22,500 nucleotides of DNA. Origin: Paulinella micropora (Eukaryota; Cercozoa; Imbricatea; Euglyphida; Paulinellidae). This document shows positions 1-7,680 of the stretch, one piece after another. The DNA lies in contig WBZZ01006593.1 of the NCBI GenBank assembly GCA_019918135.1, positions 55,001 to 77,500 of the forward strand. Direction: 5' to 3'. The translations under genes were made by a program, and so were the position numbers. Under the pieces are notes generated by a model that saw only the letters and a program-made list of their open reading frames with translations, was not told the origin of the DNA and did not search any database. Every line of letters starts with the position of its first letter. Position 1 is the stretch's first letter.

Positions 1-311
1 GTTGGAATTCGGATTTTGAACTAGTTTTCAGATTATGAAAATTATTATAATATATTAATATCCTGTGGACATCACCCCCCGAATTATCCGGTAAAAGCTT
101 ATTTATAGATTTCGTCTGGCCGGACACGTCTGAAATGCCAATTTCATCCTGGTCTTTTGGCGGCTTTTGTCTTTGCGTCACTGAGCTAATATAACGAGAC
201 ATCACTCTCTTTTTGAGGACTGTGTTTGGTTATATTACCGACTTACTCTTCCATTGAGCTATCGTTGGGGATAGTACATTTGGAGTCCATAGCTAAAGGC
301 TGATTTCTTTT

Positions 312-379
312 CTGATCTGTCGTACAGACATCAGATAAGCACAAATTTATTTTTCACTGATCTGTCGCACAGACATCAG
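312..379. repeat. Two tandem hairpin-forming repeats
   Basis: A 23-base segment at 312-334 recurs at 357-379 with one change in its core (CGT versus CGC), a period of 45 bases. Each copy holds inverted CTGT/ACAG arms around a 3-base loop, with outer TGAT/ATCA arms offset by a 2-base bulge, so each can fold as a short stem-loop in DNA or RNA. The position in a leader makes a regulatory or RNA-binding role possible, but nothing proves it. Confidence 0.6.
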
Positions 380-844
380 ACGAAAACAAACACTCCTACT
401 CATCCTCAAACAAAAAACTCACAAACAAGCAATCAATTTGTCACAAGCTGGCATAACCTTTAGCCTTGTGCACATTTGGCTTCTGTGTGCTTTTCTACAA
501 GACACCAGACCACACCTACTCCACTCCCTCTTGCTGCTTGCATAAAGCCAAGTAGGACAAGTGCGAAACAAACATCAAACAAACGCACAGACAGAGGAGA
601 AACGAGCAAAGCACTCCCACTCTGTTCTGAACCATTTTCCTTGCATTTTCTCTGCAGAAACCAGAGGAAATTGCACGTCTCTCACACAAGAGCAAGACAA
701 GTATCGAAGCACTGTCCGACGACAGACTGACTTTCACAAAACAGCTCTTTTGACCAAACTATCGTTATCTCTGTGTAGGGCCTGACGCCCCATAACTATT
801 TCAACAGAGAAAAGGAAGGAGAAGAAGGTTGCATAGAGGGAGTG

Positions 845-846
<2 letters not shown>

Positions 847-876
<30 letters not shown>
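847..876. repeat. Poly(A) tract of 30 bases
   Basis: An uninterrupted run of 30 A lies 25 bases upstream of the ATG at 902. It may be a simple expanded homopolymer, the tail of an older retroposed sequence, or an A-rich leader of the downstream transcript. Confidence 0.9.
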
Positions 877-877
<1 letters not shown>

Positions 878-901
878 CAGACGAGACCCTCATAACATAA
901 G

Positions 902-2073
902 ATGGAAGACGAGAATGAGCAGGCTGGTGTGACACCAACTGATTATGGTCCTAGTGAGGGAGGAGAGGAGCAGGAGACTCAGTACTCAGAAGAGAGGGGG
1001 GATAGAGATGGAGAGGAGAGAAGGAGTATACGTATACAGCCGATGTAGAGTCGACAGGGGGGGGGGGGGTGATGCACAAGAAGCGAGTGCAGGTCAGACT
1101 GGAGGCTCTCCACTGAAAGAGGCAGAGAGAGAGAGTGCATGGAGGATGTTGGCCAGAATGTTCCAAATACATGGGAACAGTTGGCTACATATGATGATGA
1201 AGAGTCCTTCTTCCTTAACTACCCAACCTTTTATAAAACACACATCTACATTCCTTACGAGAAAAGGAATAGGCCAGGACAAGGTCAAAGCAACCTCCTG
1301 ATTGAAATTCCCGGCCTTGCGAAGCCTCTCTTCAACAAAGTGAGGTTTGAGGAAGAAAGAGTGCCATTGCAGGATATCAAATATGGCGACACTCTTACAC
1401 TGTGCGACATATACGATATATCTGCAACACTCTACGCGCGGAATTTCATGAACGCACAAACATACAGTGGAAAAATAAACGCACAACTGCAGCATGGCTG
1501 TCTGTCTGTGGTGTCCCCACTGATATCAAGAATCTAGAAAGAAAGTTCGAAGGTAGAAACCAAAGTGGGATTGAGTTTGCCCTTGAGGCTTTTGTAACTG
1601 CCTTCACACGGGCTTACAACGAGATGTACAAAGCCCTGAAAGACAACACAAGGCAACATCCTGTTTACGAGGAGGTTGACCAGTCTTGTCAGGTGCTTGA
1701 ACGCCTCACACAACTCCATAAGGGCCTCTTTGAGGGGAAGGAGCAAAAACCAACATGGAAGCAATGGGCCCACACGAAGAATCACACTCTCATTAAAGGC
1801 CCTCTCACAACAATCCCAAATAATAACAGAGCTGATAAGTCTTCCATGAGAGAAAAGGCACACTTCCTCTCTAGTGGCACTGCCACAGGGCTTGCACAGT
1901 TCGTGATTCATCTAGCACGACAGGTGAAAGAAGAAGAGACGAGACAGAAAGAGGAGAAGGAGAAGATAGCTGTGGCAATAGCAGTAGCACCGGTGGCTCC
2001 ACAGCCAACGGCTCCACCTACCACATCTAACCCAGCTCCCAAGAAAGCAGGAGGTGGACCCTCAGGAGGATGA
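902..2073 (+). pseudogene. Broken first part of an unassigned gag-like polyprotein
   Basis: The ATG at 902 has a favourable context (A at -3, G at +4). It opens an acidic, Glu/Gly-rich N-terminus of 48 codons before TAG at 1046. Protein-like sequence then continues in other frames: 1070-1138 (GDAQEASAGQTGG), then 1139-1470 (containing NTWEQLATYDDEESFF and LIEIPGLAKPLF), then 1468-2070 after a further frame change between about 1440 and 1530. The breaks sit near a run of 13 G at 1057-1069, an AG-dinucleotide run at about 1120-1136 and a five-A run at 1471-1475. The last section is charged (KEEETRQKEEKEK) and ends in an Ala/Pro/Gly-rich linker before TGA at 2071. No domain is recognised. The next ORF continues in the same frame, which suggests one original polyprotein. 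A retroelement gag is the best guess; a viral or host origin is not excluded. Confidence 0.5.
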
Positions 2074-2100
2074 CCCCAAGGGGGAGGGACAGTAATTAAC

Positions 2101-3513
2101 TTGACTGACTCCCAGAAGAAAAAGCAGGCGCTGCAGGCAGCCCTGGCTAAAATCAAAATTGGGGGAGGGGGCCTTAAGCTCTATGCTATCACTGCCAATG
2201 AGGCTGACACAGAGAAGACCCTCATGACTAAGCTCAATGAGATGGACAGATGCTTCCAGCAAAACCAGTGTGAGGTGGAGCAGGAGTATGAAGTCCTAGA
2301 ACATCTCTGTGATCGATCCCCCCTTGGAGCTGGTTTTGATCGTATAACTTACGAGAAGTACAGAGGAAAGCTAGCAAGGAAAGGTGGGCATGCAGAGATG
2401 AGTTGTACTCTGGCCATTGCTGCCCTCATTCGATACTTTAAGGCAAGTGGATACCAACACTTGTGCACTGGCACATTGATTGGGTTTGAAATTTTCGACT
2501 TAGTATCGGAGCAGTTGCAGTCTGTCACTCAGCTTGCATCTGTCTTAACAAATGTGGGCACCCAGTACACTTTCTTTTATAACCACAAAGCCATACTCCT
2601 ATATTTCCTCAGTGCTTTGCACGTCTACAACAAAAATAAACTCACACTGCTCATGCAAAACTGCAAAACCTTCGACAAGGTAAAGCACTTGATCTTTTTG
2701 GAGATGAGCGTCTTTGAGGCCACGACTAAGGCCGTGAGCCCAACAATGTTGTGGACCGAAGTAATGACCGCTTGTCAGAGGCTCGACAGCCAGACAGCAT
2801 CCTTGATCGGTTCTGCATCGGCTTCTGCTCAACCGCAAGCCGCACATACGCAACGATCTCTAGGAAAGCGGCCAAGAGAGAACAGTCGTGAAGCTAACAC
2901 ACCTTGTATTCGTTGGTGGGCACGGGCACAATGCTTCAAGCACACAAATAAAAAATGCCCGTACAACCACGATGTCGATGACACCCGCATCCGAAACACA
3001 CTCCTCAAGAACGTACGGTCGGACGAAATCAACACCGTCGCCGTTCTGCGCCGACTGCGCAATGATCAGGGGTGGAAATTACAGGATGTCGCGGACCATG
3101 ACCACGAACTAGCTGACGCGATCAATTCTCTTTTCGCTAGAGATAGTCAGAAGACGGCAGCCATAGAAGCCGCAAGTAGAGGAAGAGGTGGAACACGAGG
3201 AAGAGGAGGAGGGAGAGGAATCAATCGAAGAGGAGGAGCCCCTTTCGCACGAGGCACATACACTCGCGGGGGGGAGAGTGGATTTGTGAGAAGAGGAGGA
3301 GGAAGAGGTGTATTTCAAGGTAGAGGAGGAGGAAGATGGGTTGGCCGAGGTGGATACGGCAGCGCAGAGCGCCCGTACCACAGAGATGGGGGCTGGGCAG
3401 ACGGCTCGAGCTCAAGCTCGAGTTCCTCAGCACCACAGGCCTATGCGACATCAGGCGCAACCACTACCGACACTGATGCCGACTCAGGTAACAGATTTGA
3501 GGTAGTCCAATGA
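2101..3513 (+). CDS. Gag-like protein with CCCH zinc motif and RGG-rich tail
   Basis: This is a clean 470-codon frame. It is already open from 2074, just after the TGA that ends the preceding ORF; its first internal ATG is at 2224. The residues before that ATG look coding (QKKKQALQAALAKIKIGGGG), which favours continuity with the upstream ORF. Residues 1-250 are largely helical in character with no recognised domain. A zinc-finger-like C269-x8-C278-x7-C286-x3-H290 follows, then a charged helix and an Arg/Gly-rich tract (about 360-425) with many RGG and GRGG units, then a Ser run and an acidic end. CCCH plus RGG implies RNA or nucleic-acid binding. The order capsid-like region, zinc motif, basic tail matches gag proteins, including those of some DIRS-type elements. 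No polymerase lies downstream in this frame, so the family cannot be assigned. Confidence 0.6.
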   Translation: MTDSQKKKQALQAALAKIKIGGGGLKLYAITANEADTEKTLMTKLNEMDRCFQQNQCEVEQEYEVLEHLCDRSPLGAGFDRITYEKYRGKLARKGGHAEMSCTLAIAALIRYFKASGYQHLCTGTLIGFEIFDLVSEQLQSVTQLASVLTNVGTQYTFFYNHKAILLYFLSALHVYNKNKLTLLMQNCKTFDKVKHLIFLEMSVFEATTKAVSPTMLWTEVMTACQRLDSQTASLIGSASASAQPQAAHTQRSLGKRPRENSREANTPCIRWWARAQCFKHTNKKCPYNHDVDDTRIRNTLLKNVRSDEINTVAVLRRLRNDQGWKLQDVADHDHELADAINSLFARDSQKTAAIEAASRGRGGTRGRGGGRGINRRGGAPFARGTYTRGGESGFVRRGGGRGVFQGRGGGRWVGRGGYGSAERPYHRDGGWADGSSSSSSSSAPQAYATSGATTTDTDADSGNRFEVVQ

Positions 3514-3517
3514 CTAG
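3511..3517 (+). promoter_or_regulatory. Candidate stop-codon readthrough signal (UGA CUA G)
   Basis: The stop codon of the CCCH/RGG ORF is TGA followed directly by CTAG. UGA followed by CUA is a well-known leaky context used in alphaviruses and in some cellular readthrough genes. The frame after the stop remains open to 3867. The sequence shows only the motif; readthrough itself is inferred. TGACTAG occurs by chance a few times in 45 kb of double-stranded sequence, but here it coincides with the terminal codon of the longest credible ORF. Confidence 0.4.
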
Positions 3518-3867
3518 AGAAGGAGGGAGAAAACAGAACAACAAACATTGCACGATACACCGTTGTGCAGGTCCCAACCAAGGGTACCAGTGAGTCTAAG
3601 AGCCCACAGCAGGCCACAGACCAACTCAAAGGTAGTACAATACCAGTACACCCATCACGACAACAAACAGTACATGCTGCTAATAGGCAGGCGACTCAAG
3701 CGCTGGCAAAAAGAAAGCAGGCGGGCCTGTCGCAACCACAGCCGAAGAAAGTAAGAATAGAACCTGCAATCAATCTTATCAACTTGCCGAGACAGACAAT
3801 AGACAAGGAGGATGGAGGACATCAACCACCTCCAACGCCATTCGTGCCATTGGCGGAAAGGGTTTGA
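3514..3867 (+). CDS. Potential readthrough extension of the gag-like protein
   Basis: After the TGA at 3511 the same reading frame is open for 117 codons to TGA at 3865. The translation is Gln/Pro/Thr-rich and basic (for example QATQALAKRKQAGLSQPQPK followed by KVRIEPAINL), with no recognised domain. Its first methionine-type start would lie well inside, so readthrough of the 3511 stop is the natural way to express it. Its last 46 bases overlap the end of an antisense copia-like remnant, so the original extension may have been longer and was probably cut off by that junction. Alternatively it is an unselected open stretch. Confidence 0.35.
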   Translation, partial: LEKEGENRTTNIARYTVVQVPTKGTSESKSPQQATDQLKGSTIPVHPSRQQTVHAANRQATQALAKRKQAGLSQPQPKKVRIEPAINLINLPRQTIDKEDGGHQPPPTPFVPLAERV

Positions 3868-5037
3868 ACTCCCCCAAGTCCCATAACAGAGACATCAGGT
3901 CCCTTCCGCACCCCCATCGCCAGGCCAGCCTCGTCCGGAATATGATGGTTTGTAGCCGCACAGTCCATGCACCATTCAGGCACATGACCAACGCCCCAGG
4001 GACTCGGCTTCGCGTAGGTCCCCACATCTCCACCAGCATCCATCATTAACAAACTCCCCTTGTCCCTAGGCCCCGCACCGCCTTCCCCACGCCTCGCAGG
4101 TGCAGGTCCCCCAGGCGGTTCGTTGGCAGGCCCCCCAGACGAAGCTCCGGCACCCTCATCTTCGTCGCTATCCGTACCCATAGCTCGACACACATCTACC
4201 ATTAATCGCAGGGACCCCCCCGACGCTCCCATAACACGAACCATGCAATCCATCGTTCGTTCCCGTTCCGCAGGCCCGTCTGGTAGACGGTAAATCACGC
4301 TGCCCCCCACGTTGATAGGTTCAAGCTTGGTCCCCCCAACCAGCCCATTCCCTCCCTTCCTGCTATAGCCAGATCCACTCATACCTGAGGATGGATCAGC
4401 CCCGCTCATACCTGACGACAGGCTTTCGACAGAAGAGATCGAGGAAGAGCTGGCTGAAGAAGGTCTTACCTCGCTTGCACCCCCGTCTCTTCCCAACGAT
4501 GACAACTGTGCCCGCAGGGGCACCAACGTCGGCAAAGCTCTCGGCAGGGTATGCCCCCTCGGCCCGTTGTCAACCCTAACCGGAAGTGGAGGTACCCAGC
4601 TGGGAACGTACCCAATCGGAGCACCACATACCATTAAGCGATGATAGCGGACCATTGCCCTCGGTAAATGTTTGCGTGCCTCGTGCATACATACCGACGA
4701 ACTGCCTCCAAATAGATGGGGCAACGCTGCCGCACCTGGCAACGGACCCCCGTTCGCGGAAGAAGCGTAGCACACCGCTGGTAGCGCCCCCCCACGACCC
4801 CCAGGTCCGCCGCAATCTCATTTCCGGTTGAGCTAGCACATGTCTAGCCTCCTCCTCCGTCATCCCCGCCCGTGTCGACGAAGATGCAAGCATCAGAAGC
4901 TGACCCCTAATGAAGGGGTTGAAAGAGGTAATGACGGGCTCACCCGTTTCCCCAATCATGAAAGAAAGGGTTCCCGTCTGGACCCCCTTATTCTTTCCAA
5001 ACTTCTTCTTGCCCCCCTTGGGGAAGTGGTGTAACAC
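3822..5037 (-). pseudogene. Gag-protease linker and degenerate aspartic protease
   Basis: The first part (5037-4576) contains GETGEPVITSFNPFIRGQLL and EEEARHVLAQPEMRLRR. The frame then shifts into the 4775-3822 frame, which is Ser/Gly-rich, then has KLEPINVGGSVIYRLPDGPA, an acidic stretch (GTDSDEDEGAGA) and finally WCMDCAATNHHIPD. The last motif lines up with the copia protease active site W-x-x-D-[ST]-G-A-[ST]-x-H, but here Ser and Gly are replaced (D-C-A-A), so catalysis is doubtful. The frame ends at 3822 without any integrase. Confidence in the protease call is moderate because only the motif region is recognisable. Confidence 0.42.
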
Positions 5038-5239
5038 CCTCCTTCTGGACCTTCTTAAGCAATCCAGAAAATCGCTTCTTTAACTCCGGGCAATCCTTCC
5101 CTAGGTGAGCATGGTGCGCAGCCTGACCACGATAGTTGCACTGGCTCCGGCACTCGAAGAATTTGTGAGGCCCCTTCTCACAAAAAACAGCTGCCCTTCT
5201 TCCCTTTTGCGCCAACCTGACCCCCCTTTGGGCCACCAC
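4988..5239 (-). pseudogene. Gag zinc-knuckle-like (nucleocapsid) segment
   Basis: The protein segment contains CRSQCNYRGQAAHHAHLGKD followed by CPELKKRF, giving a CX3CX10HX4C arrangement rather than the standard CX2CX4HX4C. The HX4C half is canonical. It follows the capsid-like region after a frame change near 5200-5240 and is flanked by basic sequence, as expected for a nucleocapsid that binds RNA. The spacing may be a lineage variant or decay. It ends at 4988 in this frame; coding character continues in another frame from 5037. Confidence 0.4.
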
Positions 5240-6010
5240 CGTTCGCTGCCTTTCTCACCGCTGCTGCAATCTTGTCCTTCTGTTCCTTCATGAATTCGTC
5301 GTTATAGCCAACTAACAGCTGTGGTTGTTGACTCTCCCCAGGTCCAGGACGACCAGAGCCCCCCGACGTCTCCAAATGCCGCTTCTCCTCAGCAAAAGCT
5401 TGTCGACAGGCCTACATAGTCACCTTTGACTTATCTGCCAGCTTCTTCATACCCCGCACGAAGGGCTGCCACTGGGGAAACTCCTTCAGTGTCTTCAGCA
5501 GAATAACAATCTGCGTTAGGTCGTCCGGCCCCGCATGCCCCCCGTTCTTCATCCTTTCGACTGCCAGTAGGAACTGAGTCAGCCGGCCCGGCAAGTCGTC
5601 CCCTTTCTTGAAGGTGAACTGGAGCACACTGGCGTGGTCAGCTAGCAGGTCGTGTACGTCACTGCCATATCGATCTTTGAGTGCCTGAACCAGACGCGAT
5701 GGATCCATAGGCCTTGCCTCGGCATATGGGCGTGCCAGCGTCTTGGCCACCCCCGAGAGACACAGGTACAAGAACGAGAATACTTCTTGTCGTGCCCTGA
5801 GCAGACTCTGCTGCTCAACCGCCTACAAACTGCTATCCGTCGCCTCTACCTTGTCCTCCTCATCTGCCGGCTCTTGCTTCGGTGCTTTCCCGCACTCTTC
5901 TTAGAAGCAGCCCTCCTAGCTGCAGCCAAAGCGACGTCCTTCACATACGCCTTCTTCCGGTCCTCGTAGAACTCCACGCACTCGTCCCAGGGCAGCAGCA
6001 ACTGCTCCCT
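5178..6010 (-). pseudogene. gag: Copia-like gag capsid region, interrupted
   Basis: The N-terminal piece (6010-5846) contains LLPWDECVEFYEDRKKAYVK. A frame change leads into 5771-5178, with ALKDRYGSDVHDLLADHASV and GDDLPGRLTQFLLAVERM. This pattern of a short helical block followed by a serial LTQFLLAVERM-type helix resembles copia UBN2-type gag. At 5412-5414 the frame meets one TAG, after which it resumes with ACRQAFAEEKRHLE and a Gly/Lys-rich linker. Gag would form the capsid of the retrotransposon particle. The stop and the frame change make this copy non-functional unless they are sequence errors. Confidence 0.5.
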
Positions 6011-6030
6011 GTTGATACTAAAGAAAACAA

Positions 6031-6795
6031 ATGGGAAATACAAGCAAGAGCGGACCCCGGGCGCCCCGTGGCGGTTAGCCTTTTTGGCCTGGTGCCGCTG
6101 TCGGACGACGGGCACGGGCATCACGTGCATAGACCGAACGCTGGTGTGGGCGGATAAATGGTCCGGGGCCGGGGCGTTCAGTATCGAGAACCTCGAGTGG
6201 GCCGCAGACGAACGTCAAAAGAAAATCGGCAGCGGACACAAGGACCGAGCTTAAAACACTGTTAGAACAGTTGTCCACCGAATTTAACGGGTGCGTCATG
6301 AATTCCAACGTACCCTTTGCCCAGACCACAGGCAGGATTAGACACCTGGACTACTTTTGCGAAAGCTTGTTCGGGGGCTGTAGGATGCCGGGGGCAGTGG
6401 AAATGTGGCTGCTGCAAAGGCAGGTAAGAACCGCGTACAAGGGGCCCACGCTTGAGGAGCTTAAAGAGGCCGCGAACGTTTGCGCCCGGGCTACCGACGT
6501 AGACGAGAGGAGGCTGGCTGCCGTTAGCAACGATGCGCTGTGCCACTGGGCGTACCACTGCGCCTGGGCCCTGCGGCGCCTAGGTCTGACGGAGGCGCTG
6601 GTGTGGCAACACCAGGACCTGCAAGACAAGAATGCACGAGAGTGGATAAGCAAGGCCCGCAAATCGCGAGCCTTTGTAAAGGCTGCTCGCGCTGGGCGGC
6701 GAGGTTTTGGCAGAAATTCTAGGGATCTTCAGCCGGGCGCAATGGTACTTGGAGGACAGGCTAGACTGTGCGGCCGCGTTGGGTTTTTCAGATAG
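6031..6795 (+). pseudogene. Unidentified ORF with two in-frame amber codons
   Basis: The ATG at 6031 has a strong context (A at -3, G at +4) and begins MGNTSKSGPRAPRGG. TAG codons at 6076 and 6130 interrupt the frame, after which it is open to 6795 (about 220 codons). The long part is helical and Trp/Cys-containing (for example ELKTLLEQLSTEFNGC and GAVEMWLLQRQVRTAY, then DALCHWAYHCAWALRRLGLT) and ends basic. Another frame at 6012-6254 also looks protein-like (WSGAGAFSIENLEWAADERQ), so a frameshift around 6180-6250 is possible. I do not recognise the family. It abuts the 5' end of the antisense copia gag, so it may be the remnant of another element. The last 30 codons run into the G-rich repeat that starts near 6766. 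Confidence 0.35.
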
Positions 6796-6960
6796 AACAA
6801 AAATTCTCGTCGATCGCCATGGAAGTTTCCCCCCGAAAGTTGGGCGCAGGCCGGGGGGAAGGCCGCCGGTGGGGGGGGGGGGGGGGGGGTAGGGCCGGAA
6901 AATTTTCAGAGCCCCGAATTCTCCCAGGCCCCAGGGGGGCAAGAGGGGTGAAATGGTGGA
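6766..6960 (+). repeat. Isolated copy of the G-rich satellite's A block
   Basis: The segment contains the same landmarks as the tandem array at 13.8-15.6 kb: gcgttgggtttttcagatag, then a ctcgtcg...cgcc block, then gaagtttcccccc with a G tract, and a segment ending ccgaattctcccag. It carries a run of 19 G at 6871-6889. It lies about 7 kb upstream of the array and is not accompanied here by the other blocks of the unit. Confidence 0.75.
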
Positions 6961-6965
6961 AAAAC

Positions 6966-7030
6966 TACTGACCTACTTACCTACCTACCTGCCTGCCTGT
7001 CTACCTACCAACCCACCGACCAAACTATCG
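6966..7030. repeat. Degenerate ACCT tetranucleotide tract
   Basis: Reiterated acct/cctg tetramers (such as ttacctacctacctgcctgc) follow the G-rich repeat copy directly and decay into accaaccc-type variants. Confidence 0.7.
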
Positions 7031-7084
7031 ACTTACCTTTGCAACCACCCGCCACAGAATTTGAAAGGGAGATGGGTAGGAAAG

Positions 7085-7572
7085 GACATATTAAGGCTGC
7101 TGCTTTTGCTGCTGTTAGTGCTGTTGCTGCTACAACCATTTGCTGCTGCAAGTAATAGCTGCAGCGACAGTAACACTGGCAACATCAGAACAACAACAGC
7201 AGCACCAGTAGCAGCAGCAGCTGCACTAGGAGCAGCAGCAGCAGCTGCACTAGGAGCAGTAGCAGTAGTAGCAGCCGCAGCAGCAGCACTAGGCAGTGCA
7301 GCAGCAGTAGTAGTAGCAGCAGCAGCAAATATCGGCAGCAGCAGCACTAGGCAGCAGCACAGAAGCAAGAGCAGCACTAGCCTACGAGTAGCAGTAGTAG
7401 GAGTAGGAATAGGAATAAGAATAGTACGAGCGGGATTAGGAGTAGGAGTAGTCGAGCATGAGAAACTGAGGTATAGGATTTGGAGTAGGAGTAAGAGTAG
7501 GGGCAGGAGTAGGTGTAGGAGCAGTAGTAGTAGTAGTAGTAGTAGGAGGAGGAGGAGGATAAGGAGGATGAA

Positions 7573-7608
<36 letters not shown>

Positions 7609-7680
7609 GCCTCGGAGTAAGAGGAAGAGACAAAAATGAGAAAGAGGAGGAAGAGGAGGAAGAGTAAGAGAAGAAGCAGC
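7085..7680. repeat. GCA/TAG/AGG trinucleotide arrays, purine-biased on plus strand
   Basis: From about 7085 to 7380 the sequence is imperfect GCA/AGC triplets with recurring gcactagg interruptions. From 7380 to 7680 it changes to TAG/AGG triplets, with pure TAG runs near 7530 and 7575-7608. Long ORFs appear in all frames (poly-Ala, poly-Ser, poly-Leu) only because triplet repeats avoid stops; none is credible as a gene. Confidence 0.9.

Larger units (their letters stand above)
1..901. other. Non-coding leader upstream of the gag-like gene
   Basis: No convincing ORF is present; the small open frames on both strands overlap each other and have no recognisable content. The first 60 bases are AT-rich. 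The stretch contains a tandem hairpin repeat (312-379) and a poly(A) tract (847-876) that ends 25 bases before the first good start codon at 902. It could be the 5' untranslated region, with or without a 5' LTR, of the element encoding the downstream ORFs. I could not define LTR ends or a tRNA primer-binding site, so this is inference from position only. Confidence 0.4.
3822..6010 (-). mobile_element. Ty1/copia-like gag-protease remnant, reverse orientation
   Basis: Read on the minus strand from about 6010 to 3822, the segment encodes in order a gag capsid-like region, a zinc-knuckle-like region, a linker and an aspartic-protease-like motif, the order used by copia elements. Integrase, RT and RNase H are missing, because the segment stops where the plus-strand gag-like ORF begins. 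The reading frame changes at least three times and has one in-frame TAG. Several changes lie near G/C homopolymers. No LTR was found at either end. Assignment rests on domain order and short motifs. Confidence 0.5.

Noticed and set aside
2054..2115. Small intron removing the TGA at 2071
   Set aside because: A GT...AG pair of 62 bases exists, but its removal would shift the frame, whereas both sides are already in the same frame; the branch-point-like ctgac is too close to the AG.
902..3867. Reassigned genetic code with UGA as a sense codon
   Set aside because: Only two UGA codons interrupt roughly 800 codons that use TGG for Trp, and other frames in the window end at TGA normally; mutation or readthrough is simpler.
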